From Agathobacter sp. (GTDB taxonomy: Bacteria; Bacillota; Clostridia; Lachnospirales; Lachnospiraceae): a DNA stretch of 64,000 nt. A program made the position numbers and the translations under genes. Positions 23,680 to 33,367 of the stretch are shown in pieces; positions within the stretch are counted from its first letter, which is position 1; each line of letters opens with the position of its first letter. Where the stretch lies: the NCBI GenBank assembly GCA_017409825.1, contig JAFQRZ010000002.1:1-64000 (forward strand), read 5' to 3'. A model generated the notes under the pieces. The model ran no database searches and had not been told where the DNA came from. It saw only the letters and a list, made by a program, of their open reading frames with translations.

Positions 23680-25662
23680 CTATTTATTTGCATTTTCCTC
23701 TTCCAACAGTTCTTCGAGTTGTGTAGAGAGTGCTTCCCATTCTTCCATGGCAACCATAATTTCCTCTTCCATGGCATCTATCTGGCCTTGGATTTCGGTC
23801 AGCTTCGAATAGCTTGACTGGAATTCCGGACGAAGCAATTCCGCCTTTAATTCTTCTAGCTTTTCTTCCTTTAATGCCAGTTCCTCTTCCGCACGTTTTA
23901 CCTTTTTTTCCACCTTGGAACGCTCTTTTCCAATGTTGATATTTGGTTTCTTTGCAGGCATTTCTGTGGAAGCACCAGCTGAGATAGCAACACCCTTATT
24001 GCTAATCAAACCGCCCAAATCCATAGTTGGCTTATAAGAACCATCCTCTTTTTCTGCATCACGAGCCAATTTCTCCTGATACTCCTCATAGCCGAACTTG
24101 TATAAATTGGTCGTACCATCTTCGAAAACCAAAAGCTGTGTCGCAACCTGTTTTACAAAATAACGGTCATGGGAAACGAAAATCAGCGTACCCTTGAACT
24201 CTTTGAGCATATTTTCCAGAGTTTCTTTTCCAATGATATCCATGTGGTTCGTTGGCTCGTCGAGAATCAGTACATTTGGTCTTCGCTTTAAAATCTTACA
24301 AAGTGCCAGTCGTACCTTCTCTCCTCCCGAAAGCATACTGATATTTTTAAATACGTCCTCTCCAGTAAAAAGGAACGCACCCAAGGCATTTCGCACCTCG
24401 GTTTCGGTCAGATTCGGGAACTCATCCCAGTAATCATCCAATACCGTTTTCTTGCTCTGGTACATCGCCATCTGCTGGTCGAAGTAACCAATCTGAACAT
24501 TCACACCATATTTATACTCGCCAGAAAGTGCTGGAATTCTATCTACGATAGTTTTCAAAAAAGTAGATTTCCCAAGACCATTTCCACCTAAAATACCCAG
24601 TTTTTCTCCTCGTTTCAAATCTACGGTTACCGTAGAAAGTGGCTGCTCATAGCCGATTTCCAAATCGCTGACAAAGAGCACATCATTTCCCGTCTCTACC
24701 TGTGGCTGGAAATTCGCATGAAACGTCTTATTATCGTAGCGGTCTGGTGCTTCGATAATTTCCATATGCTCAATCGCCTTCTGCTTTGAGCGTGCCATGG
24801 AAACCTTGGTTGGCTTTCCTTTAAACCGGTCTACCATTCTCTGCAAACGTTCGATTTCTTTTTGCTGTGCGATATGATCCTTTAACTGCTTTTCGTAATT
24901 TTCTTTTTTACGAGCCATGAATTGCGTGTAATTTCCTGGATAACGTTTTGCTGTACCATACTCAATTTCATACACCACATCTACGATATTGTCCAAAAAC
25001 ATACGGTCATGGGAAACCAAAACCACAGCCTTTGGATAATTCTTCAAATACCCCTCTAACCACTCAATCGTCGTCACATCCAAATGGTTGGTCGGTTCGT
25101 CCAAAAGCAAAATATCTGGCTTACTCAAAAGAAGCTTAATAAAAGCAATTTTGGTCTGCTGTCCACCTGAAAAATCACGAAGTGGTTTCTTACGTTCTTC
25201 TTCCGAAAAACCGAACTTACGAATCAGTACTTCATATTCTTTTTCGAAATAATATCCACCCAAATCACGAAACTTTTCTTCTAAGGTTGTATATGCTTTT
25301 ACCTTTTCATCCGAGTGATCGGTTTCTAATTCCTTCGCCAAGGTTTCTACCTCTGCCTTCATGGCAAGCATCGGAGCAAACACTTTACGGATTTCTTTTT
25401 CTAAAGTTACCGTTGGGTCATCAAATGCAATCTGCTTCAAATACCCAATCTGTAGTCTTCCTGCCATGGCAATGGAACCCTCTTCTCCATCCTCATGGTA
25501 CATTTCCACTTCACCGGAAATCAGCTTCAAAAGTGTGGTTTTTCCACAGCCATTTCGGCCAACTACCGCAATTTTTTCGGTATTTCGTATTTCAAAATTT
25601 ATGTCATGCAAAATGACGTCATCGCCAAATACAACGGCACCATTGTTAATCTGATATAACAT
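23680..25662 (-). CDS. ABC-F family ATPase
   Basis: A soluble protein of 660 residues with two ABC cassettes and no membrane segments, the hallmark of ABC-F factors that act on the ribosome. Cassette 1: Walker A GRNGCGKTTL, signature FSGGQQTKIA, Walker B LLLDEPTNHLD. Cassette 2: GGNGLGKSTF, LSGGEKVRLA and LILDEPTNHMD. The linker is of moderate length (PtIM region with QRMVDRFKGKPTKVSMA) and the C-terminus is a coiled coil (about 585-655), as in Uup-like members. The start at 25662 follows GAGGAGGAT. A hairpin lies between it and the DUF815 gene. Confidence 0.93.
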   Translation of the reverse strand: MLYQINNGAVVFGDDVILHDINFEIRNTEKIAVVGRNGCGKTTLLKLISGEVEMYHEDGEEGSIAMAGRLQIGYLKQIAFDDPTVTLEKEIRKVFAPMLAMKAEVETLAKELETDHSDEKVKAYTTLEEKFRDLGGYYFEKEYEVLIRKFGFSEEERKKPLRDFSGGQQTKIAFIKLLLSKPDILLLDEPTNHLDVTTIEWLEGYLKNYPKAVVLVSHDRMFLDNIVDVVYEIEYGTAKRYPGNYTQFMARKKENYEKQLKDHIAQQKEIERLQRMVDRFKGKPTKVSMARSKQKAIEHMEIIEAPDRYDNKTFHANFQPQVETGNDVLFVSDLEIGYEQPLSTVTVDLKRGEKLGILGGNGLGKSTFLKTIVDRIPALSGEYKYGVNVQIGYFDQQMAMYQSKKTVLDDYWDEFPNLTETEVRNALGAFLFTGEDVFKNISMLSGGEKVRLALCKILKRRPNVLILDEPTNHMDIIGKETLENMLKEFKGTLIFVSHDRYFVKQVATQLLVFEDGTTNLYKFGYEEYQEKLARDAEKEDGSYKPTMDLGGLISNKGVAISAGASTEMPAKKPNINIGKERSKVEKKVKRAEEELALKEEKLEELKAELLRPEFQSSYSKLTEIQGQIDAMEEEIMVAMEEWEALSTQLEELLEEENANK

Positions 25663-25678
25663 TCTTATCCTCCTCATA

Positions 25679-25734
25679 TGTTTAGGCATGCAAGCATGAC
25701 GTGTCTGACTTTACGTTTGCTGCATGCCTAAACA
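25679..25734 (-). promoter_or_regulatory. long hairpin in front of the ABC-F gene
   Basis: TGTTTAGGCATGC at 25679-25691 pairs with GCATGCCTAAACA at 25722-25734. It overlaps the last codons of the DUF815 gene and ends only a few bases before the ABC-F ribosome binding site. There is no clear U-tract on the minus strand, so attenuation or control of translation is as likely as termination. Confidence 0.5.
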
Positions 25735-27021
25735 GTGATTTACAAACTGCTGTGCAGTTCTTCCAGACAAACCACCATGGGCAAGTTCCCATTTATTTGC
25801 CTCTGCCTTTAACTCTTCATCCGACATCGTAATGCCTTCGCGTCTTGCCAAACCAATCACTATTTCGAAGAACTCCTTCTGGCTTGGTTTCGAGAAGCTG
25901 ATGGTTACACCGAAACGGTTTACCAAGGAAAGCTTTTCTTCCACCGTATCCGAATGATGTCTGTCGATTGCTGTATTTACATCATTTCTGTCATTCCATG
26001 TCTCTTTAATCAAATGGCGTCTATTCGAGGTCGCATAAATTAAAATATTGTCTGGTCGTGTTTCTACACCACCCTCGATAACGGCCTTCAAATATTTATA
26101 CTCGATTTCAAATTCTTCAAAAGACAAATCATCCATGTAAATGATAAATTTGTAATTTCGATTCTTGATTTCGGAAATAACTGCAGACAGATATTTAAAC
26201 TGGTGCTTATAAATCTCAATCATTCGCAAGCCATCATCATAATACTGATTTACGATGGCTTTGATGCTGGTAGATTTACCTGTACCACTGTCACCAAACA
26301 ACAGTGCATTATTCGCTTTCTTTCCATCCACAAAAGCCTGTGTATTATCTACCAATTTCTTCTTCTGGATTTCGTAACCAATCAAATCATCCAGCATCAC
26401 ACTGTCCATATTGTTAATCGCCTTGAAACAGATTCCACCCTCTGGCTTCTCCTCAATACGAAAAGCCTTGTTCATACCGAACATACCTACACCGTAGTCC
26501 TTATAGAAATCTGTCATCACCTGGAAAAATTCTTTTTCATCTTTGGTCTCTTCCAGCTTCTTGCTAAGTGCTCGCACCTTCTCGCTTACATTTTTGTTGT
26601 ACATAAGCTCCTTTTTCACAATCGCCTTATAGTTCGAGATGCTGGTGAAGCAAGAAATCTCTAATGCCTCTTCAATGCGAGAAAAATCATAGTCAAACAA
26701 TTTCTTAAACAACGCAAAATCCTGTTCTACCAACGCGTTTACACTGCCTTTTCCTGCGCCTACTTTCTCGCAGGTCATGCTGAATGGATTCTCGTTCATC
26801 ATTAAATAAAACGTCAAATAATTGTGCCAAAGATTATCATCAAATCCATAATCCGTTGCCACTTTTAAAATACGTTTGACCTGAGTATTGATATCTCTCA
26901 CCAATTCCATTTTCTCATATCCACCTTTTTCAAAACGGGCAAAAAGCTGTCCCATCTGATAAAGGATTTCATTTTCGTCGATATCTCCATACATAAGAAG
27001 CTGTGAAATTTCCTGATACAT
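25711..27021 (-). CDS. DUF815-family AAA ATPase
   Basis: A 436-residue ATP-binding protein of the DUF815 type, whose role is not established. Walker A is LLFGDSGTGKSTSIKA near residue 240; the Walker B stretch is FIIYMDDLSFEEFE; sensor and arginine-finger-like positions follow in ATSNRRHLI and AIDRHHSDTVEEK. The N-terminal 200 residues are helical. No membrane segment is seen. GGAGAAT precedes the start. It follows the phosphate kinase terminator and precedes the ABC-F gene on the same strand. Confidence 0.88.
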   Translation of the reverse strand: MYQEISQLLMYGDIDENEILYQMGQLFARFEKGGYEKMELVRDINTQVKRILKVATDYGFDDNLWHNYLTFYLMMNENPFSMTCEKVGAGKGSVNALVEQDFALFKKLFDYDFSRIEEALEISCFTSISNYKAIVKKELMYNKNVSEKVRALSKKLEETKDEKEFFQVMTDFYKDYGVGMFGMNKAFRIEEKPEGGICFKAINNMDSVMLDDLIGYEIQKKKLVDNTQAFVDGKKANNALLFGDSGTGKSTSIKAIVNQYYDDGLRMIEIYKHQFKYLSAVISEIKNRNYKFIIYMDDLSFEEFEIEYKYLKAVIEGGVETRPDNILIYATSNRRHLIKETWNDRNDVNTAIDRHHSDTVEEKLSLVNRFGVTISFSKPSQKEFFEIVIGLARREGITMSDEELKAEANKWELAHGGLSGRTAQQFVNHCLGMQQT

Positions 27022-27081
27022 AGCATTCTCCTTTTCTATCTAAAACCATACTCCTTTGTTTTATCACATTTTTGCCCATAA

Positions 27082-27103
27082 AAAAAGACCTAACGGTCTT
27101 TTT
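27082..27103. terminator. terminator after the phoR-like gene
   Basis: Stem AAAAAGACC / GGTCTTTTT with a 4-nt loop. On the minus strand it is followed by more T, ending the phosphate operon. Confidence 0.85.
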
Positions 27104-27112
27104 CTACTCTTT

Positions 27113-28438
27113 TTAAAATTTTACAGTGATTGTGGTCCCCTGATTGACCTCACTTACCAGTTTTATTTCCGCCGAATGAATCGCTACAATATGCTTTACA
27201 ATCGCAAGTCCTAAGCCCGTTCCTCCCGTTGCCTTAGAACGACTCTTATCTACACGATAAAAACGCTCAAACACTCTCTCCTGGTGTTTCTCTGGAATTC
27301 CAATCCCATTATCTTCTACCATAAGAACGGCTCGTCCATTTCCCTCAGCTACTGTTACGTGAACAAATCCACCCTCATTATTATACCGAATTGCATTCTC
27401 GCAAAGATTTTCTATCAGCTCACATAACATGTGCCGATTTCCAGTCACCATACAAGACTGTCCCTGCAAAACAAAATCGACGCCTCGCCGCTTCGCATTC
27501 ACCTGTATATTTTGTGAACATTCTTTTGCCAACGCATACAAATCAAGGCTCTCAAAATCCGTACCGATTTCCGTATGATCTAGCTCAGATAATCGAATAA
27601 TATCGTTGATAAGTGTCAGAAGGCGATTTGAATTTTTCCGAATCTCTCCTGCAAAAATGATATTCTGCTCTTCGGTTGACATCTTATTTTCAATTAATTC
27701 TGCATAACCGGATATCGCAGTCAATGGTGTCTTCAATTCATGTGTAATACTTGCAGTAAAGTCCTGTCGCATCTTTGCTGCCGACAAAATATTTTCATGC
27801 TGCATACGAATGGTTTGCACAAATGGTTCTAATTCTTTATAGACCTCTGTGGTAGCATTCCCACCCTCAACATCATCCAAACGATTCGCAATAGAGGCAA
27901 TTGGATTAATCAACTGCTTGGTCAAATAATCCGCCAGCACAACACATAAAACAGTAACCAATATCGTAATCACCAATACAATTGGCATCGCATTCATGAA
28001 AATACTTGCACCACTACTCGCATTTCTTGCAACACGCACGACACTACCATCATCAATACGAAGTGCATAATAATAGGTATTCATTTTCATCGTATCTGAA
28101 GTTCGTATACTATCGCCAGTCCCATGTTCAAATGCCGCCTGTACCTCTGGTCGTTCCATATGATTTTCCATGCTTTGCACATCATTCCAGTTATCATATA
28201 AAACCGTTCCGTCTTTATCCACCCAAGTCACACGTACTTCCTGCGACTCAAAAGACAGCTCTTCTATTTTTCCTTTTTCAAATACGCCGGAATCCACTAG
28301 AGTTTCTGCTAAAACATGCAAGTCCTTTCGCACCTGATTTTCAAACAGATAATAATAAATACTAGTCACTCCAATCAGAGTGACTAGTATTGCAATTAGT
28401 GCGATTCCGATTAACCTGATGTTAATCTTTTTTCTCAT
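27113..28438 (-). CDS. phoR: PhoR-like phosphate sensor histidine kinase
   Basis: A 441-residue membrane kinase that should phosphorylate the PhoB-like regulator 11 bp upstream. Layout: membrane segment about 9-30, extracytoplasmic region about 31-145, second membrane segment about 150-172, HAMP, HisKA with SITHELKTPLTAISGY, and HATPase with ENLCENAIRYN, DNGIGIP and GGTGLGLAI. The name rests on its place at the end of the pst-phoU cluster. Family knowledge says such kinases sense phosphate through the Pst system and PhoU. The symbol is by context. Confidence 0.88.
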   Translation of the reverse strand: MRKKINIRLIGIALIAILVTLIGVTSIYYYLFENQVRKDLHVLAETLVDSGVFEKGKIEELSFESQEVRVTWVDKDGTVLYDNWNDVQSMENHMERPEVQAAFEHGTGDSIRTSDTMKMNTYYYALRIDDGSVVRVARNASSGASIFMNAMPIVLVITILVTVLCVVLADYLTKQLINPIASIANRLDDVEGGNATTEVYKELEPFVQTIRMQHENILSAAKMRQDFTASITHELKTPLTAISGYAELIENKMSTEEQNIIFAGEIRKNSNRLLTLINDIIRLSELDHTEIGTDFESLDLYALAKECSQNIQVNAKRRGVDFVLQGQSCMVTGNRHMLCELIENLCENAIRYNNEGGFVHVTVAEGNGRAVLMVEDNGIGIPEKHQERVFERFYRVDKSRSKATGGTGLGLAIVKHIVAIHSAEIKLVSEVNQGTTITVKF

Positions 28439-28449
28439 ACCACACCTTC

Positions 28450-29118
28450 TTATTCAATCACATAGCCAACATTTCGCACCGTCTTAATACGTGCTCCCAT
28501 GTCACCTAATTTTTGTCGAAGCGTTTTGATATGCATGTCCACCGTACGGGATTCTCCTTCAAAGTCAGTTCCCCATACATGAATCATGATATTCTCTCTC
28601 GACATCACAACTCCAACGTTTGCAACGAGAAGTCGTAACAATTCATATTCTTTAAACGTTAGCTCCACTAACTTCTCACCTACATAAACGGTATGACGTT
28701 CATGGTAAATCCGAAGCTCATCCAAAACCAAAAGCTTGTTTTCCTCTGACTCTGTACGTCGCAAAAGCGCCTTCACTCGGCTGATAAGCTCCATAATGGA
28801 AAATGGTTTTTTGATATAATCATCCGCACCATCATCCAAACCTTTAATCATATCAATCTCCTGTGTCTTAGCCGTTACCATAATCACAGGAAGTTTCTTG
28901 GTCGTAGGTGTTTTACGAATTTTTTTCACGATATCATATCCACTTTCATCTGGAAGCATCACATCAAGTAGCACCAAATCAGGAACACGTTCTTCCACCT
29001 TACGGTAAAACTCTTTCGCAGTCTCAAATGCCTGCACCTGATATCCACTATTTTTTAATGCGATTGTCTCAATTTCGCGAATATTACTATCGTCTTCTAC
29101 AATATAAATAATACTCAT
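28450..29118 (-). CDS. phoB: PhoB-like response regulator
   Basis: A 222-residue OmpR-family regulator. The receiver domain has EDD at the acidic pocket, the phosphorylated Asp in LVLLDVMLPDESG (about residue 52) and the Lys in IKKPFS; the winged helix ends NVGYVIE. It lies 6 bp after the Na/Pi cotransporter stop and 11 bp before the kinase. It is the natural candidate to bind the TTTACA-type repeats found before pstS and before the cotransporter gene. Confidence 0.9.
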   Translation of the reverse strand: MSIIYIVEDDSNIREIETIALKNSGYQVQAFETAKEFYRKVEERVPDLVLLDVMLPDESGYDIVKKIRKTPTTKKLPVIMVTAKTQEIDMIKGLDDGADDYIKKPFSIMELISRVKALLRRTESEENKLLVLDELRIYHERHTVYVGEKLVELTFKEYELLRLLVANVGVVMSRENIMIHVWGTDFEGESRTVDMHIKTLRQKLGDMGARIKTVRNVGYVIE

Positions 29119-29124
29119 CTAAAT

Positions 29125-30954
29125 CTATGAATCCTTTTCTTCTTTCTCTTCCACAGAAACGACAGATTCTTCTTCATCGATTACATTTTCTGGCAATGCA
29201 AATTTATCTCTGTAAACATAAATTGCATGCTTAAACCATTTGAAATTGTTTTCTTTCAAATCTTCTAAATAACTATGTGTATCAAATTCATCATCTTCTA
29301 CTTCAATCATACAGATTGCAATATTCGAACAATGGTCAGATACACGTTCAATATTGGTTAAGAGATCCTGCAATACCCAGCCAAGCTCGATGGTACATTT
29401 GCCTTTACGAAGACGTTTGATATGACGCTGCTTCATTTCAGCATTCAAACCATTGATAACCTGCTCCAATGGTTCTACCATCTTAGCATTTTCTAAATCG
29501 TTTTCTGCATACGCATGTACTGCCATGTGAACGATTTTGTGAACGGCCGCTGAGAACACTTCAAATTCCTTCATGGCATTCTTGGAGAAACTTAACTTCT
29601 TATCATGCATTTCTTTTGCTGATTCGATAATGTTTACTGCGTGATCTGAAATACGTTCAAAGTCATTGATACAGTGAAGAATTACAGATACGGAACGGCT
29701 GTCTCTTGGAGATAAATCTTTGTTATTTAACTTCACAAGGTAGGAACCTAACGCATCTTCGTATCTGTCAACTTCCGCTTCCATCTCCTGAACACGAAGG
29801 AAATCTTCTTCCTTATAGTTTCCAATATTATCTAATGCCAAATAGATAGCTTCTTTTGCAACTTCTGCCATCTTGATTGCTTCTTTTCTACAAAGCTCCA
29901 TAGCAAATGCTGGCTGTTCCAAGAAACGTTCATCGAGAATCGCAAATTCAGCTTTAACTTCTACTTCATTTGCTTTATCTGGAATCGTAATCTCAGCAAG
30001 TTTTACTAAGAAGTTCGCAAATGGGAACCAGCAAACCGTACATACAATATTAAACACACTATGTACTACCGCAATACCTGTTGCAGATGCAGGACCATTC
30101 AAAAATTCAAAATGCACAAATGCATTGATGACATAGAACACTATCAAGAATACTATTGTACCGATTAAGTTAAAGTACAAATGAATCATAGATGCACGTT
30201 TTGCATTTTTGCTTGCACCCATACCAGACATAACTGCAGTAACACAAGTACCGATATTCTGTCCCATGATAATAGGGAGCGCTGATCCAAAATTCATCGC
30301 ACCAGTTGCACAGAGTGCCTGCAAAATACCGACAGAAGCAGAGGAACTCTGAATAACCGCAGTCAAAATAGCACCTGCAATTACTCCTAAAATTGGGTTA
30401 CTAAACATAGTTAAAATTCCTGTAAAGTTTGGATCATTTGCAAGTGGTTTTACTGCACCACTCATGGTATCCATACCAAACATCAAAATTGCAAATCCCA
30501 CTAAGATATTACCAATATCTTTTTTCTTAGTTCCATCATCCTTGGAGGTCATAATCATAATCATACCAATGAGAGCAAGAATTGGCGAGAAGGAAGTTGG
30601 TTTCAACATCTGCATAAAGAAGTTGGTTCCTTCTACTTCAACCAAAGACAGTAACCAAGAGGTCATGGTTGTACCAATATTAGCACCCATGATAATACCA
30701 ACAGCCTGAGAAAGTTTCATAATACCTGAGTTTACGAAACCAACGACCATAACCGTTGTAGCTGAAGATGACTGAATAACCGCAGTTACACCAGCACCCA
30801 AAAGAACTGCCATCAAACGATTCGAAGTAAGCTTTTCTAAAATACTTTCTAATTTTCCACCTGATAATTTGGATAAGCTGTCACCCATTGCTTCCATTCC
30901 GTATAGGAACATCGCCAGGCCGCCCACCATGGTAAATACGCTAAATATATCCAT
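29125..30954 (-). CDS. Na/Pi cotransporter with PhoU-like C-terminus
   Basis: A 609-residue NptA/YjbB-type phosphate transporter. Two repeated halves of the membrane domain carry the hallmark QSSSA motifs (AVIQSSSATTVMV and AVIQSSSASVGIL). After about eight or nine membrane segments (to about residue 315) a cytoplasmic PhoU-like helical domain follows (about 345-560), then an acidic tail. It sits between phoU and phoB but has its own promoter with a candidate Pho box (31031-31047). It would give the cell a second route of phosphate movement besides the Pst ABC transporter. Confidence 0.93.
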   Translation of the reverse strand: MDIFSVFTMVGGLAMFLYGMEAMGDSLSKLSGGKLESILEKLTSNRLMAVLLGAGVTAVIQSSSATTVMVVGFVNSGIMKLSQAVGIIMGANIGTTMTSWLLSLVEVEGTNFFMQMLKPTSFSPILALIGMIMIMTSKDDGTKKKDIGNILVGFAILMFGMDTMSGAVKPLANDPNFTGILTMFSNPILGVIAGAILTAVIQSSSASVGILQALCATGAMNFGSALPIIMGQNIGTCVTAVMSGMGASKNAKRASMIHLYFNLIGTIVFLIVFYVINAFVHFEFLNGPASATGIAVVHSVFNIVCTVCWFPFANFLVKLAEITIPDKANEVEVKAEFAILDERFLEQPAFAMELCRKEAIKMAEVAKEAIYLALDNIGNYKEEDFLRVQEMEAEVDRYEDALGSYLVKLNNKDLSPRDSRSVSVILHCINDFERISDHAVNIIESAKEMHDKKLSFSKNAMKEFEVFSAAVHKIVHMAVHAYAENDLENAKMVEPLEQVINGLNAEMKQRHIKRLRKGKCTIELGWVLQDLLTNIERVSDHCSNIAICMIEVEDDEFDTHSYLEDLKENNFKWFKHAIYVYRDKFALPENVIDEEESVVSVEEKEEKDS

Positions 30955-31007
30955 ATTTGGCTCCTTTTCTTTCTGTTTTCTTACGAAAATTTTACTAATA
31001 CATGGTA

Positions 31008-31047
31008 ATTATTGCATACAATTTTCGTTTTGTAAACTTTCAGTAAA
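31008..31047 (-). promoter_or_regulatory. Pho box and promoter of the Na/Pi cotransporter
   Basis: Minus strand: two direct repeats TTTACT (31042-31047) and TTTACA (31031-31036), 11 bp apart, matching the spacing of Firmicute PhoP/PhoB half-sites. TTTACA also serves as a -35 with a 17-bp spacer to TGCAATAAT, an extended -10 (hexamer 31008-31013). Confidence 0.55.
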
Positions 31048-31079
31048 GCCAAATGTGGATTTTTTACAAAGATTTTACA

Positions 31080-31724
31080 TTACCCTCTTGGTCGTTTGTC
31101 GATTGAGAAGATGCACCATTCAGCAAGGTTTGTGGCATGGTCACCAATACGTTCAAAATATTTCGCTACCATAAGCAAATCGGTTGCTTGCTCGCCATTG
31201 TTTTTATCCTGATGAATCAACTCAATCAGCTCTCTTTTGGTATCTGCAAAAAGTTCATCCACAATATCATCATGGGCAATCACACCAGAAGCCTTTCTCG
31301 TATCCTTTTCTACATAAGCTTCGATACTCTGAATAAGCATCCACGTCGTTTCCGTTGCCATTTGACGAATGTGGTCAAGATTTTTGATATATGGTTCATG
31401 CGCCAAGTGTAAGGTCATTTCCGAAATATCTGCCGCATGGTCTCCGATGCGTTCCATATCTGTCACCATCTTAAGTGCTGCAGAAATCACACGCAAATCC
31501 GATGCCACCGGTTGCTGCTGCATCAAAAGTGTAAAACAGATACTTTCTATTTCTTTCTGCTTCTGGTCCACCAAAGCATCTGCCTCCATAACTAATTGAG
31601 CCAATGTTTCATCCTGTTTCAACAGGGCTTCAATCGCTTTTTGGATGGAATCCTCTACCATCCGTCCCATTTCCTGCATTTCTTGATTTAATTCCTCAAG
31701 CTGCTCGTCGAATCTCTTTCTCAT
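31080..31724 (-). CDS. phoU: phosphate signalling protein PhoU
   Basis: A 214-residue all-helical protein made of two PhoU repeats, each with the metal-cluster motif: MERIGDHAADI near residue 90 and FERIGDHATNLAEW near 190. PhoU links the Pst transporter to the PhoR kinase and represses the regulon when phosphate is ample. It starts 1 bp from the pstB stop, as expected for the end of the pst operon. After it comes a 125-bp gap with the promoter of the cotransporter. Confidence 0.95.
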   Translation of the reverse strand: MRKRFDEQLEELNQEMQEMGRMVEDSIQKAIEALLKQDETLAQLVMEADALVDQKQKEIESICFTLLMQQQPVASDLRVISAALKMVTDMERIGDHAADISEMTLHLAHEPYIKNLDHIRQMATETTWMLIQSIEAYVEKDTRKASGVIAHDDIVDELFADTKRELIELIHQDKNNGEQATDLLMVAKYFERIGDHATNLAEWCIFSIDKRPRG

Positions 31725-32485
31725 TATCCAAACCTCCCTGTAATATAATCTTCGGTTCTCTTATCTCCTGGATAAGAAAACATCGTATTTGTATCATTAA
31801 ACTCTACCATTTCTCCTACGAGGAAAAATGCGGTGTCATCTGACACACGTGCAGCCTGCTGCATATTATGTGTAACTACCACAACCGTGTATTTCTTTTT
31901 CAAATCTTCCATCAATTCTTCAATCTTGAGTGTCGAAATCGGGTCAAGTGCCGATGTCGGCTCATCCATCAAAAGAATCTCAGGTTCCACAGCTAATGCT
32001 CGTGCAATACAAATTCGCTGCTGCTGTCCACCCGAAAGTCCCAAAGCAGACTTCTTCAAACGATCCTTTACCTCGTCAAAAATCGCTGCATCACGGAGAC
32101 TTTCTTCCACAATCCGATCCAAAGTAGCCTTATCCTTGATTCCATGTACTCTGGGCCCATACGCGATATTGTCATAGATACTCATTGGAAACGGATTCGG
32201 CTGCTGGAATACCATGCCCACCTTTTTGCGAAGAATCGTTGTGTCTACATCTCTTCCATAAATATCTTCTCCATCAATTAATACACTTCCTTCGATTCTT
32301 ACACCATCCACTAAATCATTCATTCGATTCAAGGTTTTTAAAAATGTGGATTTTCCACAACCCGATGGTCCAATAAACGCAGTTACACTATTCTCTTTTA
32401 TGTCCATACTTACATTCTTTAGCGCATGATTTTCCCCATACCAGAGGTTCAAATCACGTACTTGGATCTTTGTCTTTTTCTCCAT
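31724..32485 (-). CDS. pstB: phosphate ABC transporter ATP-binding protein
   Basis: The ATPase of the Pst system, 253 residues. Motifs: Walker [14 protein letters not shown]-loop [12 protein letters not shown] typical of PstB, signature [15 protein letters not shown], Walker [14 protein letters not shown] and the H-loop VVTHNMQQA. It begins 12 bp after pstA and its stop overlaps the phoU start region by one base. It works with PstA and PstC in the membrane. Confidence 0.97.
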   Translation of the reverse strand: MEKKTKIQVRDLNLWYGENHALKNVSMDIKENSVTAFIGPSGCGKSTFLKTLNRMNDLVDGVRIEGSVLIDGEDIYGRDVDTTILRKKVGMVFQQPNPFPMSIYDNIAYGPRVHGIKDKATLDRIVEESLRDAAIFDEVKDRLKKSALGLSGGQQQRICIARALAVEPEILLMDEPTSALDPISTLKIEELMEDLKKKYTVVVVTHNMQQAARVSDDTAFFLVGEMVEFNDTNTMFSYPGDKRTEDYITGRFG

Positions 32486-32497
32486 ATATTTCTCCTG

Positions 32498-33367
32498 TTA
32501 TTTCAACCTATTTACATCAAACTTCTTTGCTAAAAATTTAGTTGCCATGTTAATCGCTAAAACAATCACTAGCAGTACTAATGCAATACCAAATGCGACA
32601 TCAAATTCTCCATCCTGTGCACTTAAGTAAAGCTGAATCGTAAGTGTGCCGCCCGGCTGTAGAATTTTGTCCAAATATGCTTGTGCAGTTGCTGGCAGCA
32701 AATCACTACTACCCGCAGTATAAAGAAGTGCCGCAGATTCCCCTACGATTCGTCCTACTGCCAAAATCGCACCTGTGATAATCCCTGGCATAGCAGATGG
32801 CAGCAATATGGTACGAATGGTATACCACTTACCGGCTCCAAGTCCCACCGCCCCATGGCGATAGCTATTCGGTACTGTCTTTAAGGCTTCCTGTGTATTT
32901 CTTGTAATAAGTGGAAGTACCATAAGTGTCAGTGTCAAAGTACCTGTCAAAATAGAATACTTAAGGCCCAAGGTTGTACCAAAAAACATCATACCAAACA
33001 TACCAAAGATAATAGATGGAATGCCTGCCAAGGTCTCTGTCGCCAATTCAATCATCCTTACCAATCGTCCCGGTTTTGCATATTCATTCAGATATATGGC
33101 TGCCCCAACACCAATAGGAGTCGCTAAGAGCATGGTAAGTACAATAATATAAAGTGTATTTAAAATATTGCCCGCAATACCAACGGTACCCTTTAATACA
33201 CTTGTTGTTGTTGTGAGGAATTCCCAGCTAATCTGCGAAAAACCTTTCGCAAACACATAAATGATAATCCCTGCAATCAGGAGTACAGATATGCCAGCAC
33301 AAAGATAAATAAGCCCATACATAACCGCATCCGAAATACGCACCCTTTTCTTTGTAATACTATTCAT
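32498..33367 (-). CDS. pstA: phosphate ABC transporter permease PstA
   Basis: A 289-residue inner-membrane permease with about six membrane segments and the cytoplasmic loop that docks PstB (EALKTVPNSYRHGAVGLGAGKW, quoted here as EALKTVPNSYRHGAVGLGA). It pairs with PstC. The start overlaps the pstC stop by one base and the pstB gene follows after 12 bp. Confidence 0.95.
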   Translation of the reverse strand: MNSITKKRVRISDAVMYGLIYLCAGISVLLIAGIIIYVFAKGFSQISWEFLTTTTSVLKGTVGIAGNILNTLYIIVLTMLLATPIGVGAAIYLNEYAKPGRLVRMIELATETLAGIPSIIFGMFGMMFFGTTLGLKYSILTGTLTLTLMVLPLITRNTQEALKTVPNSYRHGAVGLGAGKWYTIRTILLPSAMPGIITGAILAVGRIVGESAALLYTAGSSDLLPATAQAYLDKILQPGGTLTIQLYLSAQDGEFDVAFGIALVLLVIVLAINMATKFLAKKFDVNRLK

